Assembly (NCBI RefSeq): GCF_002101885.1
Contig: NZ_LQPS01000038.1
Span: 1 to 64,000, forward strand
Direction of reading: 5' to 3'
Origin: Mycolicibacter senuensis
Lineage (GTDB): Bacteria > Actinomycetota > Actinomycetes > Mycobacteriales > Mycobacteriaceae
Length of the DNA: 64,000 nt
Both the position numbers and the translations under genes were made by a program. Each line of letters starts with the position of its first letter. The stretch's first letter is position 1. Positions 7,769-18,229 of this stretch are shown in pieces. Below the pieces are notes generated by a model. The model was not told the origin of the DNA, did no database searches, and saw only the letters and a list, made by a program, of their open reading frames with translations.

Positions 7769-9294
7769 CCGATCTGGTCATTGTCGGCGGCGGCCCGACC
7801 GGCGTAACCGCGGCCACTTTGCTTGCAGACTATGGCATCTCGTGTCTGATCCTGGACCGCTGGGAGGGCGTGTATCCACAACCGCGAGCGGTCCACCTCG
7901 ACGACGAGAGCAACCGGATCGTCGCCCGACTCGGGATTGCCGAACAATTCGCCGCGATCTCACGGCCCGCGCTGGGCCTACGGCTACTCGATCAGCACCT
8001 GCGTGTGCTCGCGGAGTTTCATCGCGACACCGCCGAGAGCATTCACGGGTTCCCGCAAGCCAACATGTTCGACCAACCCGAGTTCGAAGCCCTACTGCGC
8101 GACAACGCCAAAAAGCGCGCCGGGATTCAGCTTCGGGGTAACTCCGAAGTCACCGACGTCACCCAGCACGCCCCGGGCCGTGTCCGAGTGACCTTCACCG
8201 ACCGCCCCAGCGGGAACCAGCACATCGTCGAGACCAACTACGTCCTCGGCTGCGACGGCGCTAACAGCGTGGTGCGCACCTCGATCGGCGCCGCGATGGA
8301 GGACCTGAGATTCGAGCAACGCTGGCTGGTTGCCGACGTGGCCACCGACGCTGAACTGAACCAATGGGACGGTGTGCATCAGGTGTGCAACCCGGTACGC
8401 GCCGCTACCTTCATGCGCATCGGCCCGGCCCGCTACCGCTGGGAATTTCGCTTGTTGCCCGGCGAGACCGCCGACGACTACAGCACCATGGAGACGCTTC
8501 GCGCCCTGATTGCGCCCTGGATAAGCGACACCTCCGATGACGACCTCGAGGTGGTGCGGGTTACCGAGTACACCTTCCGTGCGCAGATTGCGAATCGATG
8601 GCGAGACCGCAACGTATTCCTGCTCGGCGATGCCGCCCATCTCACGCCCCCATTTATCGGCCAGGGCATGGGCGCCGGGCTACGTGACGCCATGAACCTG
8701 TCGTGGAAGTTGGCCGGCGTGATCACGGGCGACCTATCGGCGAATCTATTGGACACTTATGAGCAGGAACGCAAGCCGCACGCCCGCATGATGATCGCAT
8801 TGGCCTTGGGCATGGGCCGGGCGATGACCGCGGGCGGGCACATCGGAAACGTTCTGCGGCGGACGATCGCCCCTCGGCTGCATCTGATTCCCGGCATCCG
8901 CGAGCGGGTGGTCAACAGCAAGACCCCGGCGCTGCGCCGATCCGCACTGGTCATCCGGGATCGCCACCCGCGCAATCTGGCCGGAACATTGTGCCCCAAT
9001 CCCCTGCTGGCCGACGGCCGTCGTCTCGACACGGTCCTCGGGGACGGATTCGCCCTCGTCGCCACGACGCGGCCCCTCCCCTTCCACCAGGACCTGCTCG
9101 CGGAACACGGCGCCGTCATGCACATCGCCCAACCCGGAAGCGAGCTGGCGCGTTGGCTGCACCGCGGGCATGCGACCGCCGCGATCATCAGACCCGACCG
9201 TACCGTCATGCGTGCCAGCCGGAGCCTGAGCGCCCTGGTCACCGCCACGCCCCGGTTCGCTTCGGCCGTGCGGACCGATGTGTCAGAGCACTAG
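7765..9294 (+). CDS. FAD-dependent aromatic hydroxylase (MhpA/PHBH-type class A monooxygenase)
   Basis: 509 residues, GTG start overlapping the FAH stop. Rossmann FAD motif VGGGPTGVTAATLLA at residue ~6, the NADPH/FAD motif CDGANSVVRTSIG near 160 and the FAD-ribityl motif GDAAHLTPPFIGQG at ~289 define a group A flavoprotein monooxygenase. The closest relatives I recognise are 3-(3-hydroxyphenyl)propionate hydroxylase-like enzymes. It would add an ortho hydroxyl to a phenolic substrate to make the catechol that the dioxygenase at 3302-4432 opens. It is the last gene of the operon and converges on ligD. The specific substrate cannot be inferred. Confidence 0.88.
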   Translation: MTDLVIVGGGPTGVTAATLLADYGISCLILDRWEGVYPQPRAVHLDDESNRIVARLGIAEQFAAISRPALGLRLLDQHLRVLAEFHRDTAESIHGFPQANMFDQPEFEALLRDNAKKRAGIQLRGNSEVTDVTQHAPGRVRVTFTDRPSGNQHIVETNYVLGCDGANSVVRTSIGAAMEDLRFEQRWLVADVATDAELNQWDGVHQVCNPVRAATFMRIGPARYRWEFRLLPGETADDYSTMETLRALIAPWISDTSDDDLEVVRVTEYTFRAQIANRWRDRNVFLLGDAAHLTPPFIGQGMGAGLRDAMNLSWKLAGVITGDLSANLLDTYEQERKPHARMMIALALGMGRAMTAGGHIGNVLRRTIAPRLHLIPGIRERVVNSKTPALRRSALVIRDRHPRNLAGTLCPNPLLADGRRLDTVLGDGFALVATTRPLPFHQDLLAEHGAVMHIAQPGSELARWLHRGHATAAIIRPDRTVMRASRSLSALVTATPRFASAVRTDVSEH

Positions 9295-9377
9295 TGATTT
9301 CGCCGTATTCCCTGAGGCATGAAAGGCAATTCGAGCATCGCCAACGGCTGTTATCCCGGTTTACGAGCCCGGCATCG

Positions 9378-11669
9378 CTATTCCCAGGTCACCTCGTCGG
9401 GCGTCTTGTCGGCCCGCAGTCCCCGCCAGCTCGGCTGGCGCAGCCGGCCGTCGGCCGTCCGCTCGCTGTAGCGCACCTCCCCCACGATGGTCGGTTCCAC
9501 AAACGTGACGCCCTCGGAATCGAGCCGGGAAAGCGGTGCCCTAAAAGGTGATTCGTCGGCGCGCAGCGGCATCAGCATCTTCTTCAGGTCGGCCAGCTGG
9601 CGATCGGTGAAACCGGTACCGACCCGGCCAACGAATCGCAGGCCGTCAGCATCGGGAACTCCCATCAGCAGCGAGCCGATCCCCCCACTCATTCCATTTC
9701 GGCCACTCCCTCTTCTGGCCCGCCAACCGCCGATCACGACCTCCTGGGTCCGCCAGCGCTTTTCCTTGACCCATGCCGTCGACCGGCGCCCCGGCTGATA
9801 CGGCGAACCCCACTTCTTGGCAACGACTCCCTCCCAGCCGAGGCTGCGAGACTGTTCGAGCGCCTGTTTTCCGTCGGGGTACAGCAGGTCTTTGACCACC
9901 AGATCGGTTCCCCGCGCCAAGGTTTCCAAGAGGCGCCGGCGATCCCGGTAGGACGCACGCAACAACGGGCGACCGTCGAGATAGAGCAGGTCGAAGGCCC
10001 AGAACTGCAGGCGAGGAGAGCGTGGGTTGTTCTGCATCTCGGCGAAGCTGGGCACACCGGCGTCGTCAAGTGCCACAAGCTCACCGTCGAGCACCACGTG
10101 GTGCTCGGTGAGGTCGTCACCCAGCGCCTGCATTCGCGGGTATTCCCCGGTAACGTCGCGCCCGCTGCGCGACCGCAGTCGCACCCTCCCGTGGTCGGCC
10201 TCGACCAGGAGTCGGTAGCCGTCCCACTTCCCCTCGAAGGCCCACTCGCTCGGGGACAGTCTGCTCACGGAACCATGGGTGGCCAGCATCGGGTCCAGGT
10301 CGGCGAACGCGAACGCCCGCTGGTCTTTCATACGGTGCGCCAGCCACTGGTCGCCGCTGGTCCGGATCAGCGCGTACCGCCCGGAGATCCGACTGCCGGA
10401 CAGCACGACGATCACCTCCCCTTTCTCCACGGTGTCCTCGAACTTTTCGGTCACATAACTGCCCGAATCCCAGATGCGCACCGTGCCGGCACCATACTCG
10501 CCCTTGGGGATGGTGCCTTCGAAGCCGCCGTACTCCAGCGGATGATCCTCGGTGCGCACCGCGAGGTGGTTGACCGACGGCGTGTCGGGCAGGTTCTTGG
10601 GCACCGCCCAGCTGACCAGTACGCCGTCGCGCTCCAGCCTGAAGTCGTAGTGCAGTCGCCGTGCGTGGTGCTCCTGGATGACGAAACTGTTGCCCTCGCC
10701 CGGGACGGGGGCGGTGGCCGGCACCGGTTCGGGGGTCTTGCCCGCGTCGCGTTTGGCCCGGTATGCGGCGAGCCGATCCCTCTTGCGTACCGGCGGGTCC
10801 AGTGCCGCCAGCAGGTCGCCGTCGCGCTCGACGCGGGCCAGCACCTCGTCGTAGCGCAACTGCCGCAGGTCCGGGTCGTCCAACTCCTCCCAGGTGCGCG
10901 GGGCGGCCACCGTCGGGTGCTCACGACCCCGCAGCGAGTACGGCCCGATGGTGGTCTTCGACGCGTTGTTCTGGCTCCAGTCGACGAAGACCTTCCCGGC
11001 CCGCAGTTTCTTGGCCATGGTCGCGGTCACCAGCTTCGGCATAGCGCTTTCGAGTTGCTGCGCAACGCGTTTGGCCACCGTGACGGCGCCGGTACTGGCT
11101 ACCGGGCGGTCGAGGGCGGCGTAGACGTGCACTCCCTTGCTGCCGCTGGTGAGCGGGAACGCTTCCAGGTCCAGCTCCGACATCAGCTCTCGGATAGCGC
11201 GCGCCACCTCGGCGAGTTGAGACATCGCCACGCCCTCGCCGGGGTCCAGGTCGAACACCAGGCGCGTCGCCGGGCCGGGCCTGAGTATTTCGCCGCCACG
11301 CGTCCACTCAGCCTCGAATCTCCACTGCGGCACGTGGACCTCCAGCGCGGCCTGCTGGGCAATCCAGGCCAGACCATCGGCGTCGTCGATGATCGGATAG
11401 GTGGTGGTGCCGGAACGGTGCTGTATGTCGGCGCGGTGCAGCCATTCCGGTGCCGAGGAGGCAAGTTGCTTTTCGAAGAAGGAGTCCTGTTCGACCCCGT
11501 TGGGCCAGCGTTTGCGGGTCGCCGCGCGTCCGGCGATGTGCGGCAGCATCACCTCGGCGATACGCGTGTAGTAGTCGAAGACGTCGGCCTTGGTGGTGCC
11601 CGTCGCGGGGTAGAGCACCTTGTCGGCGTTGGTCAGCTTCGCCCTCGTCTGGAACGGCTCAGCGCCCAT
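9378..11669 (-). CDS. ligD: Multifunctional ATP-dependent DNA ligase LigD (NHEJ)
   Basis: 763 residues in the mycobacterial order polymerase - phosphoesterase - ligase. Residues ~1-290 are the POL/primase domain (FDLDPG, HVYAALD). Residues ~315-450 are the PE domain (HHARRLHYDFRLERDG). Residues ~455-763 are the ATP-ligase with catalytic Lys481 in FEGKWDG and the nucleotidyltransferase motif DGELVAL. With Ku it performs non-homologous end joining. It is divergent from ku across 73 bp; its own promoter candidate puts the transcription start near the ATG. The length matches M. tuberculosis LigD (about 759 aa). Confidence 0.97.
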   Translation of the reverse strand: MGAEPFQTRAKLTNADKVLYPATGTTKADVFDYYTRIAEVMLPHIAGRAATRKRWPNGVEQDSFFEKQLASSAPEWLHRADIQHRSGTTTYPIIDDADGLAWIAQQAALEVHVPQWRFEAEWTRGGEILRPGPATRLVFDLDPGEGVAMSQLAEVARAIRELMSELDLEAFPLTSGSKGVHVYAALDRPVASTGAVTVAKRVAQQLESAMPKLVTATMAKKLRAGKVFVDWSQNNASKTTIGPYSLRGREHPTVAAPRTWEELDDPDLRQLRYDEVLARVERDGDLLAALDPPVRKRDRLAAYRAKRDAGKTPEPVPATAPVPGEGNSFVIQEHHARRLHYDFRLERDGVLVSWAVPKNLPDTPSVNHLAVRTEDHPLEYGGFEGTIPKGEYGAGTVRIWDSGSYVTEKFEDTVEKGEVIVVLSGSRISGRYALIRTSGDQWLAHRMKDQRAFAFADLDPMLATHGSVSRLSPSEWAFEGKWDGYRLLVEADHGRVRLRSRSGRDVTGEYPRMQALGDDLTEHHVVLDGELVALDDAGVPSFAEMQNNPRSPRLQFWAFDLLYLDGRPLLRASYRDRRRLLETLARGTDLVVKDLLYPDGKQALEQSRSLGWEGVVAKKWGSPYQPGRRSTAWVKEKRWRTQEVVIGGWRARRGSGRNGMSGGIGSLLMGVPDADGLRFVGRVGTGFTDRQLADLKKMLMPLRADESPFRAPLSRLDSEGVTFVEPTIVGEVRYSERTADGRLRQPSWRGLRADKTPDEVTWE

Positions 11670-11675
11670 GCTGTC

Positions 11676-11703
11676 AACTTACGTCGCGGCCACGTCGTCT
11701 CAA
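11676..11703 (-). promoter_or_regulatory. Candidate ligD promoter (near-leaderless)
   Basis: On the minus strand, TTGAGA (11698-11703), a 16-bp spacer and TAAGTT (11676-11681) lie directly before the ligD ATG at 11669. Transcription would start at or next to the start codon, giving a leaderless mRNA, which is common in mycobacteria. Confidence 0.4.
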
Positions 11704-11742
11704 TACCGGTTACTCGCATGTTGGGGTGGGCATACTGGCCTC

Positions 11743-12615
11743 ATGCGTTCCATCTGGAAGGGTTCGATCGCATTCGGTCTGGTCAACGTCCCGGTGAAGG
11801 TCTACACCGCCACCGAGGACCACGACATCAAGTTCCGGCAGGTGCACGCCAAGGACAACGGGCGGATCCGCTACCGGCGGGTGTGCGAGGAGTGCGGTGA
11901 AGTCGTCGAATACGGCGACATCGCCCGGGCGTATGAGTCCGACGACGGCCGGATGGTGGTGATCACCGACGACGACCTCGCGAATCTCCCCGAAGAGCGC
12001 GACCACGAGATCGCGGTGCTCGAGTTCGTCCCGGCCGCCGACCTGGACCCGATGCTCTTCGACCGCTCCTACTTTCTGGAGCCGGCGACGAAATCGATAA
12101 AATCCTATGTGCTACTGGCGAAGACGTTGGCCGAGACCGACCGGGTGGCGATCGTCCATTTCACCCTCCGCAACAAGACCCGGCTGGCGGCCCTGCGGGT
12201 CAAGGACTTCTCCAAGCGCGACGTGATGATGGTGCACACGCTGTTGTGGCCGGACGAGATTCGCGACCCCGACTTCCCCGCGCTCGACGTCAAGGTCGAT
12301 ATCAAGCCGGCCGAGCTGAAGATGGCCGGGCAGGTGGTCGAGTCGATGGCCGACGATTTCGACCCCGACCGCTACCACGACACCTACCAGGAACAGCTGC
12401 ACGAGTTGATCGCGGCGAAGCTCGAGGGCGACGAGGCGTTCACCCCCGAGGAGCGGCCCGCCGAACTGGACGCCACCGAAGACGTCTCCGACCTGCTGGC
12501 CAAGCTGGAGGCCAGCGTGAAGAAGCGGTCGGCCGCCGAGAAGTCCCCGGCGAAAAAGACCCCCGCCAAGAAAACCGCGGCAAAGAAGGCTCCCGCCAAG
12601 AAGTCGCGGACCTAA
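11743..12615 (+). CDS. mku: Ku, DNA end-binding protein of NHEJ
   Basis: 290 residues from the ATG at 11743 ([19 protein letters not shown], the usual start of bacterial Ku); an upstream in-frame start at 11620 would overlap ligD. The Ku core beta-barrel spans ~1-250. The tail (~260-290) is a Lys/Ala/Pro-rich series of PAKK units, a DNA-binding extension seen in many mycobacterial Ku proteins. Ku homodimers ring DNA ends and recruit LigD. It is divergent from ligD. Its TAA stop overlaps the convergent mmpL TAG stop (CTAA). Confidence 0.97.
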   Translation: MRSIWKGSIAFGLVNVPVKVYTATEDHDIKFRQVHAKDNGRIRYRRVCEECGEVVEYGDIARAYESDDGRMVVITDDDLANLPEERDHEIAVLEFVPAADLDPMLFDRSYFLEPATKSIKSYVLLAKTLAETDRVAIVHFTLRNKTRLAALRVKDFSKRDVMMVHTLLWPDEIRDPDFPALDVKVDIKPAELKMAGQVVESMADDFDPDRYHDTYQEQLHELIAAKLEGDEAFTPEERPAELDATEDVSDLLAKLEASVKKRSAAEKSPAKKTPAKKTAAKKAPAKKSRT

Positions 12616-15428
12616 CCACTTTCCGTCACCGCGGGCCGCTGGCGCACCCGTTGCGGCCACCAGAACCATCGCCCGAGCAACGCAGCGATGGCCGGTGTCA
12701 TGAACGACCGCACGATCAACGTGTCGAACAGCAGACCGAGCGCGATGGTGGTCCCGATCTGGCCGAGAATCCGGAGGTCACTGAAGATGAACGACGCCAT
12801 GGTGGCGGCGAACACCAAACCGGCGGCCGTCACCACCGACCCGGTCCCACCCATCGACCTGATGATCCCGGTGTTCAAGCCTGCATCGATCTCCTCGGAG
12901 AACCGTGAGATCAACAACAGGTTGTAGTCCGAACCCACCGCCAGCAGCAGGATGACGGCCAGGGCCAGCACGATCCAGTACAGGTGAATGCCGAAGATGT
13001 ACTGCCATACCAGCACCGACAGACCGAATGAGGCGCCTAGCGAGAGCGCGACCGTGCCCACGATGACGATCGCGGCGACCAGGCTTCGGGTGAGGATCAT
13101 CATGATCAGCAGGATCAGGCTCAGCGCGGCGATCCCCGCGATCAGCAGGTCGTACTTGGCGGCGTCGGCGACGTCCTTGTAGGTGGATGCGGTACCGGCA
13201 AGGTAGATGTGCGAGCCTTGCAGCGGCGTGCCCTTGACGGCTTCCTTCGCAGCGTCACGGATCCTGTCGATGTGCGCGATGCCTTCGGGGGTCGCCGGGT
13301 CGCCTTCGTGGGTGATGATCAGCTGCGCCGCTCTGCCGTCCGGCGACAGGAACAGCTTCATCCCGCGTTTGAATTCGGGATTGTCGAACGCCTCGGGCGG
13401 CAGGTAGAAGGAGTCGTCGTTCTTGGCTTCGTCGAAGGCCTGGCCCATGGCGGCCGGGTTGTCGTTCGCGGCCGCGGACTGGTCGCTGATCCCGGAATTG
13501 GTGGCGTAATTGTTCAACGCCAGATCGCGGTTGACCTGCTGGCTTTCGATCTGAGACGGGATCAACTCCACCAGCTGCGGTTGCAAGGCGTCCAGTTGGT
13601 CGAAGGCCGTAGTGAGCTGTTCGAGCTTTTCGGTGAGCTTGTCGATGCCGTCCTGCAGGTCGAACACGTTGCGCAGCGCCGCGCACACGGGGATGTCGAA
13701 GCAGTGCGGTTCCCAGTAGAAGTAGCTGCGAATCGGCCGGAAGAAGTCGTCGAAGTTCGCGATCTGATCACGCAGGTCGTTGGTGAGGGCGACGGTGTCG
13801 TGAAAGCTCTGGGTTTGAGTGTGGGTGGCATCGGCGAGCTGCTGCTGTAGCGCGTACTGCTGCTCCAGCGTGTGAATCGACTTCTCGGCTTCGGCGGCCT
13901 GCTTGAGCAGGTCGGCCGCCCGGTCCATCTGGTACTTCAGGTTCTGGGTCTGAGCGACGTTGCCCTGGCCGACCGCGAACGGTATCGAAGTGTGCTTGAG
14001 CGGAGTGCCCAACGGCCTCGTTATCGATTGCACCTTGGCGATGCCCGGGGTGTGGAACACGGCTTTGGCGACCCGCTCCAACACCAGGAAGGACGCCGGG
14101 TTGCGCAGATCGTGGTCCGATTCGATCATCAGTAGTTCCGGGTTCAGCCGGGCTTGGGAGAAGTGCCGTTCGGCGGCGGCATAGCCGATGTTGGCCGGAG
14201 CGCGGTCGGGCATGTATTCGCGGGCGTCGTAGCTGGTCTTGTAGCCCGGCAGGGCGAGCAGACCGATCAGGGCGACCGCGCAGGCGACCACCAGGATGGG
14301 CCCGGGCCAGCGGACGATGGCGGCGCCGATTCGGCGCCAGCCGCGGGTACGCATCGCCCGGGTGGGTTCGAACCGGCCGAATCGACTGCCCACGGTGAGC
14401 ACGGCCGATGTCAGGGTCAGCGCGGCCATCAGCGCCACGAAGATGCCGATGGCTGCGGGCAGCCCCAGGGTGTGGAAGTAGGGCAGCCGGGTGAAGCTCA
14501 GGCAGTACACGGCGCCGGAGATGGTCAGCCCCGAGCCGATCACGACGTGCGCGGTACCGCGGTACATGGTGTAGAACGCGGTTTCTGGATCTTCGCCGGC
14601 CGCGCACGCCTCCTGGTAGCGGCTGATGATGAAGATCGCGTAGTCGGTTCCCGCGGCGATCGCCAGCAGGGTCAGCAGATTCGTTGAGTACGTTGATAAT
14701 CCGATGACCTCGTGATACCCGAGGAACGCGACGAATCCGCGTGCCGCGGCCATTTCGATGGCTACGGTGAGCAGCGCCAGCACGGTGGTGGCGACCGAGC
14801 GGTAGACGGCGAACAGCATAATCGCGATCACCAGAAAGGTGATCGCGGTGACCTTGTTGGTGCCCTCGCTGCCGACCGAGAACTGGTCCGCGACCAGCGG
14901 CGCCGCACCCGTCACATAGGCGCGGACCCCGGGCGGCGCTGGGGTGCCCTCGACGATGTCGCGGACGGCTGCGACGGACTGGTTGGCCAGCGTCTCGCCT
15001 TGGCTGCCGGCCAGAAAGACTTGTGTCAGTGCTGCTTTGCCGTCGTTGCTCTGAGAGCCGGCAGCCGTCAGGGGATCGCCCCAGAAGTTCTGGACGTGCT
15101 GGACGTGTTCGGTGTCGCGCTCCAGCTCGGAGACCAGGGTGTCGTAGAACCGGTGCGCTTCCGAGCCCAGCGGCTCCTCGCCTTCGATGACGATCATCGC
15201 GGCACTGTCGGTGTCGTACTGCTGGAACACTTTTCCGATACGTTTGGCTGCCTGATACGACGGCGCATCCGGGGAGCTCATCCCCACGTTGTGGGCTTCG
15301 GCGACCACCTCCAGCTGTGGAACCAGACTGTTCGTCACCGCGGCCAGCGCCACCCAGAACAGCACGATCGGTAATGCCAGACGGCGAATAGTGCGCGGCC
15401 AGAACGGCTGCCGGCCCTCCTCGCTCAT
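12612..15428 (-). CDS. MmpL-family RND transporter
   Basis: 938 residues. One N-terminal TM helix (~17-35) is followed by a periplasmic loop, a cluster of five TM helices (~190-345) with the RND motif [16 protein letters not shown] ~375-395, a second large loop (~400-750) with a long coiled-coil stretch rich in Gln, and a last TM cluster (~755-920) with [15 protein letters not shown]. This is the MmpL4/MmpL5-like architecture: proton-driven export of lipids, siderophores or drugs across the inner membrane. Its ATG overlaps the stop of mmpS, and the pair follows a TetR gene, an arrangement linked in other mycobacteria to drug efflux. The substrate is unknown. Confidence 0.93.
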   Translation of the reverse strand: MSEEGRQPFWPRTIRRLALPIVLFWVALAAVTNSLVPQLEVVAEAHNVGMSSPDAPSYQAAKRIGKVFQQYDTDSAAMIVIEGEEPLGSEAHRFYDTLVSELERDTEHVQHVQNFWGDPLTAAGSQSNDGKAALTQVFLAGSQGETLANQSVAAVRDIVEGTPAPPGVRAYVTGAAPLVADQFSVGSEGTNKVTAITFLVIAIMLFAVYRSVATTVLALLTVAIEMAAARGFVAFLGYHEVIGLSTYSTNLLTLLAIAAGTDYAIFIISRYQEACAAGEDPETAFYTMYRGTAHVVIGSGLTISGAVYCLSFTRLPYFHTLGLPAAIGIFVALMAALTLTSAVLTVGSRFGRFEPTRAMRTRGWRRIGAAIVRWPGPILVVACAVALIGLLALPGYKTSYDAREYMPDRAPANIGYAAAERHFSQARLNPELLMIESDHDLRNPASFLVLERVAKAVFHTPGIAKVQSITRPLGTPLKHTSIPFAVGQGNVAQTQNLKYQMDRAADLLKQAAEAEKSIHTLEQQYALQQQLADATHTQTQSFHDTVALTNDLRDQIANFDDFFRPIRSYFYWEPHCFDIPVCAALRNVFDLQDGIDKLTEKLEQLTTAFDQLDALQPQLVELIPSQIESQQVNRDLALNNYATNSGISDQSAAANDNPAAMGQAFDEAKNDDSFYLPPEAFDNPEFKRGMKLFLSPDGRAAQLIITHEGDPATPEGIAHIDRIRDAAKEAVKGTPLQGSHIYLAGTASTYKDVADAAKYDLLIAGIAALSLILLIMMILTRSLVAAIVIVGTVALSLGASFGLSVLVWQYIFGIHLYWIVLALAVILLLAVGSDYNLLLISRFSEEIDAGLNTGIIRSMGGTGSVVTAAGLVFAATMASFIFSDLRILGQIGTTIALGLLFDTLIVRSFMTPAIAALLGRWFWWPQRVRQRPAVTESG

Positions 15429-15871
15429 CCGGATTTGTCCAAGCAGAAGGTGTAGGCGCTCACGGTGTTGACGATCCTTTCGTCTTTGAGTTCACCGTCG
15501 ATGACGATGCGGCAGCCCAGCACGTGGCCGTTCCCCTGTGCCCGCAGGTCTCCGATGATCGCCGGCTCAGTCGTCGTCGCCTGGTAACGCCAGGGCAGCG
15601 GAGCGTCGATGACTTGCTGCGGTGCGGCGTTGACATCGAGGTAGTTGATGGTGGCTGTGGCATCCGGGGCGCCGAAGACCTCGTAGACGACGTTTTTGGG
15701 GTTGAACGGGACGATCTCGTCGCCCGCGTCGCTCTGGGTCGACGTGGTATCGCCCGCGCCGAAGATGCCGTGCAGCCGGTAGACACAAAACGCCGCGACG
15801 GCGACCACCACCACGGCGACGATGACCATCCACCCACGCCGGACCAGCGGAAATAGCGACGGTCTGCGCAC
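15425..15871 (-). CDS. MmpS-family accessory membrane protein
   Basis: 148 residues, GTG start. One TM helix (~14-32) follows a short basic N-terminus; the periplasmic beta-rich domain contains [19 protein letters not shown] and two Cys ([15 protein letters not shown]) typical of MmpS. MmpS proteins assist the cognate MmpL in export. Its stop overlaps the mmpL start by 4 nt. A TACGG/CCGTA palindrome sits 15 bp upstream of the start codon and is the likely repressor site. Confidence 0.92.
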   Translation of the reverse strand: MRRPSLFPLVRRGWMVIVAVVVVAVAAFCVYRLHGIFGAGDTTSTQSDAGDEIVPFNPKNVVYEVFGAPDATATINYLDVNAAPQQVIDAPLPWRYQATTTEPAIIGDLRAQGNGHVLGCRIVIDGELKDERIVNTVSAYTFCLDKSG

Positions 15872-15885
15872 CGACCAAGCGGACG

Positions 15886-15899
15886 GTACGGAACCGTAC
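15886..15899. promoter_or_regulatory. Operator-like palindrome upstream of mmpS
   Basis: GTACGG-AA-CCGTAC, perfect 6-2-6 inverted repeat, between the tetR stop and the mmpS start. Its 12-base core is identical (on the other strand) to the centre of the palindrome upstream of the acyl-ACP desaturase at 22314-22339. The adjacent TetR (15941-16546) is the natural candidate ligand. Confidence 0.65.
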
Positions 15900-15940
15900 G
15901 GCTCAATAGTGCGGCGGCGGTGATTTCGTGACGGCGGGCC

Positions 15941-16546
15941 TCAGCGAGTGCCGCGAGTCAGGCTCGGGATGACCACCTCGTCGACAAGATTCGCCACCGT
16001 GCGCGGCGTCGTCGCCCGGCCCGACACCAGAGACCGGAAGATCAGGTATCCGGGCAGCACGTCCCACAGGTCATCGTTGACGGCGGCGGCATCGATCTCG
16101 CCGCGATCGACGGCCTGCCGCAGGATGTGGAGCATCAGCGCCTTGCGCTTGTCGACGAACTGGTGCTGCATCACCTCGTTCAGCGCCGGATTTCGCGACA
16201 CCTCGACCAGCACTGCGCGGATGGTGCCCGCATGCTGCGTGGTCTGCTCGCAGACCAGCTCACCCAGTCGCAGCAGATCGCCGCGCAGGCTGCCGGTGTC
16301 GGGCGGGACGGCGACCTGGCGGATGCCCTCGGTGAACGCGGCCAACACCAGTTCGGCCTTCGACGGCCAGCGCCGGTACGCCGTGGCCTTACTCGCCCGC
16401 GCCTTCGCCGCGACGGCGTCCACCGTCAACCGGTCGTAGCCGTTCTCCTGCAGCAACTGCAGCGTGACTTCCAACAGCTCGACTTCGCGCGGCGACCAGG
16501 TTGGGGCGCCGGCAACGTCGACGTTCTGGCTCACGGCATCAACCAT
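15941..16546 (-). CDS. TetR-family repressor upstream of mmpS-mmpL
   Basis: 201 residues. N-terminal HTH ~17-62: LEVTLQLLQENGYDRLTVD, then KARASKATAYRRWPSKAELVLA (YRRWxSK recognition signature). The C-terminal domain is all-helical with the TetR_C-type end found in AcrR-like proteins. It is transcribed in the same direction as mmpS-mmpL, 69 bp upstream, with a perfect palindrome in the gap. TetR-mmpS-mmpL modules in other mycobacteria are repressor/efflux units whose repressor mutations raise drug tolerance (established for several M. abscessus loci). Regulation here is inferred. Confidence 0.9.
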   Translation of the reverse strand: MVDAVSQNVDVAGAPTWSPREVELLEVTLQLLQENGYDRLTVDAVAAKARASKATAYRRWPSKAELVLAAFTEGIRQVAVPPDTGSLRGDLLRLGELVCEQTTQHAGTIRAVLVEVSRNPALNEVMQHQFVDKRKALMLHILRQAVDRGEIDAAAVNDDLWDVLPGYLIFRSLVSGRATTPRTVANLVDEVVIPSLTRGTR

Positions 16547-16592
16547 AGAGCGCCGCCGATTCGAAAGAGGGTTTCAGCTCGCAGTCGCGACG

Positions 16593-18107
16593 TCAGGGCG
16601 GCGCTTTGTTGAGAGCGCGTTCGGAGTTGATGCGGTGGACGCGGTCTTGGATTCGGGTGCGCTTGCGGGTGGGCATCATCAGGCCGCGGGCCGCGGTTGG
16701 TAATGCTGGTGAAGTTGTTGCCGGTGGCGCCCCGATAGGCATGCACAGGCCGGGGAAGAGGAGTGCACTGCCCGGGCGGGTGGTGTAAGTGTGGCCGGTG
16801 GGGCTGGTCCACTCCACGGTGCCGTCGGGGTGCTGGATATCGTGCCAGCCACCAGGGCCGGTCCAAAACGTCTTGAGCAGGTGGTGTTTTCGGCATAGGC
16901 AGCGCAGGCCGGCCGGGTGGGTCGGCCCGAACGGATAAGCGATGGCATGGTCGACGTCGCAGTAGCTGGCGGGCTGATCGCACCCGGGGAACCGGCAGCT
17001 GAGATCGCGGGCCCGGACAAATGCGGCCAGGGCCGTTGAGGGCCGATAGTGCGGTTCGGCCGGCAGATCGGTCGGGTCGCGCAGCGGTTTGACGGTGGCG
17101 CCGTTGTTGACGAGCTGGGCCAGTAGCGGTGCGGGTACCGTGCCGCCGCCGATGATGTACCCGGAGCGTGCTGGACGTGCCTGGGGCTCGGGCGACGGGT
17201 TGGTCGGCGGCTGCTCGGCGACCAGGTCGGGATCTTGCTGCGGCTCGCCGTTACCGAACCGGGGATCGGGCGGAGTGCGCAGGGCGGCTTCTTCGGCGAG
17301 GACGTAGACGGTGACGTTGCCGGCGCGCGCGTCGGTGTTTCCGGCCGGGCAGTCGGTGTTGCCACAGGCGCAGGCGAGGCTGTCAGCTCCGGCAGCCAAG
17401 GCGCCGAGGGCATCGGCGCGGCGCTGGGCCAAGGTGCGGGGATCGTCGTCGCAGACGGTCTGGGCCAACTGGGTCAGGCGCCGGTCGAGGGCGGTGGCGT
17501 CGGTGGCGAACAGCCGGCCCCACAGCGCGGTGGTGCCGTTTTCGCTGTTGCGGGTGTCGACGACGATGTCGCGGCCCCGGGCATCCCGCTCCTGGCGCCG
17601 GATGGCGTCGGGGTCGTACCGGTCGATCAGGGCGTCGATGGCCGCAGCGGTCTTGGCCGCCGAGAGCGGCCCGAGGCCGGTGGCGATCGCGGCAAGCTCG
17701 GTGTCGACGGCGTCCAGCAGGTAGGGGTTGGTGATCAAGGTGGTGCGCCAGACGATCGTGGCGACCAGCCGGGAGTTGATCGCCCCGTCAAGAAACAGCG
17801 CGGCGACCCTCGGCAGCCGCTCCCGCAAGGCAGTGGCCAAATACATCTGCGAGGACGCCATGCCGTGGCTGATCTGCTCGGCAGCGGCAACCTCGGAAGC
17901 TGCGGCATCCCAATAGTCGCAGGACCAGCGCGACCGGTTCACCGCGTCCGTCCCCCGGGTGCGCCGCGCCACCAACTCACCGACCGCGGCCAGCCGACGC
18001 GCCGCCGCAGCCGACTCGGCCCGGGCCCACCCCGAGATGGCAGCCACCAACGCGGCGTCGTCAGCCTCGGCTAACGACGCCGGCTCCGGCAAAATGTTCT
18101 CGAACAT
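16593..18107 (-). CDS. 13E12-family (DUF222) HNH endonuclease-domain protein
   Basis: 504 residues from the ATG at 18107 (MFENILPEP); an in-frame ATG 12 codons upstream is less likely because an SOS box lies over the start. Residues ~1-330 form the DUF222 helical region. The C-terminal HNH nuclease at ~370-420 reads CRFPGCDQPASYCDVDH, then LCRKHHLLKT, with the paired Cys and the DVDH/KHH catalytic set intact. The C-terminus is basic. These proteins belong to the multicopy REP13E12 family of mycobacteria, some members of which are DNA-damage inducible and serve as phage attachment sites. Biological role unknown. Confidence 0.92.
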   Translation of the reverse strand: MFENILPEPASLAEADDAALVAAISGWARAESAAAARRLAAVGELVARRTRGTDAVNRSRWSCDYWDAAASEVAAAEQISHGMASSQMYLATALRERLPRVAALFLDGAINSRLVATIVWRTTLITNPYLLDAVDTELAAIATGLGPLSAAKTAAAIDALIDRYDPDAIRRQERDARGRDIVVDTRNSENGTTALWGRLFATDATALDRRLTQLAQTVCDDDPRTLAQRRADALGALAAGADSLACACGNTDCPAGNTDARAGNVTVYVLAEEAALRTPPDPRFGNGEPQQDPDLVAEQPPTNPSPEPQARPARSGYIIGGGTVPAPLLAQLVNNGATVKPLRDPTDLPAEPHYRPSTALAAFVRARDLSCRFPGCDQPASYCDVDHAIAYPFGPTHPAGLRCLCRKHHLLKTFWTGPGGWHDIQHPDGTVEWTSPTGHTYTTRPGSALLFPGLCMPIGAPPATTSPALPTAARGLMMPTRKRTRIQDRVHRINSERALNKAPP

Positions 18108-18115
18108 GTGTTCGA
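18100..18115. promoter_or_regulatory. Mycobacterial SOS (LexA) box over the HNH start codon
   Basis: TCGAACATGTGTTCGA is a perfect 7-2-7 palindrome matching the mycobacterial LexA consensus TCGAAC(N4)GTTCGA. It includes the start codon of the HNH gene (18105-18107), so LexA would block transcription at or just before the coding start. Confidence 0.85.
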
Positions 18116-18229
18116 CTGTACCCGAATCGGCCGACATGTGCATGCAGCGCCCGGGTAGCCCGGGCCTGAATTAGAACGTGTTTCAGAAAAGGGGTTCAGC
18201 TCCCGGCCGATCCTTGTTAGCGTGCCTAC

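Noticed and set aside
9295..9377. GTGATTTCG near 9295 as a third copy of the TetR operator
   Set aside because: Only one half resembles the motif; there is no palindrome, and it lies after the end of the operon.
16593..18107. HNH gene as an insertion sequence
   Set aside because: Although the 13E12 family is multicopy, there is no transposase, terminal inverted repeat or target duplication around it.
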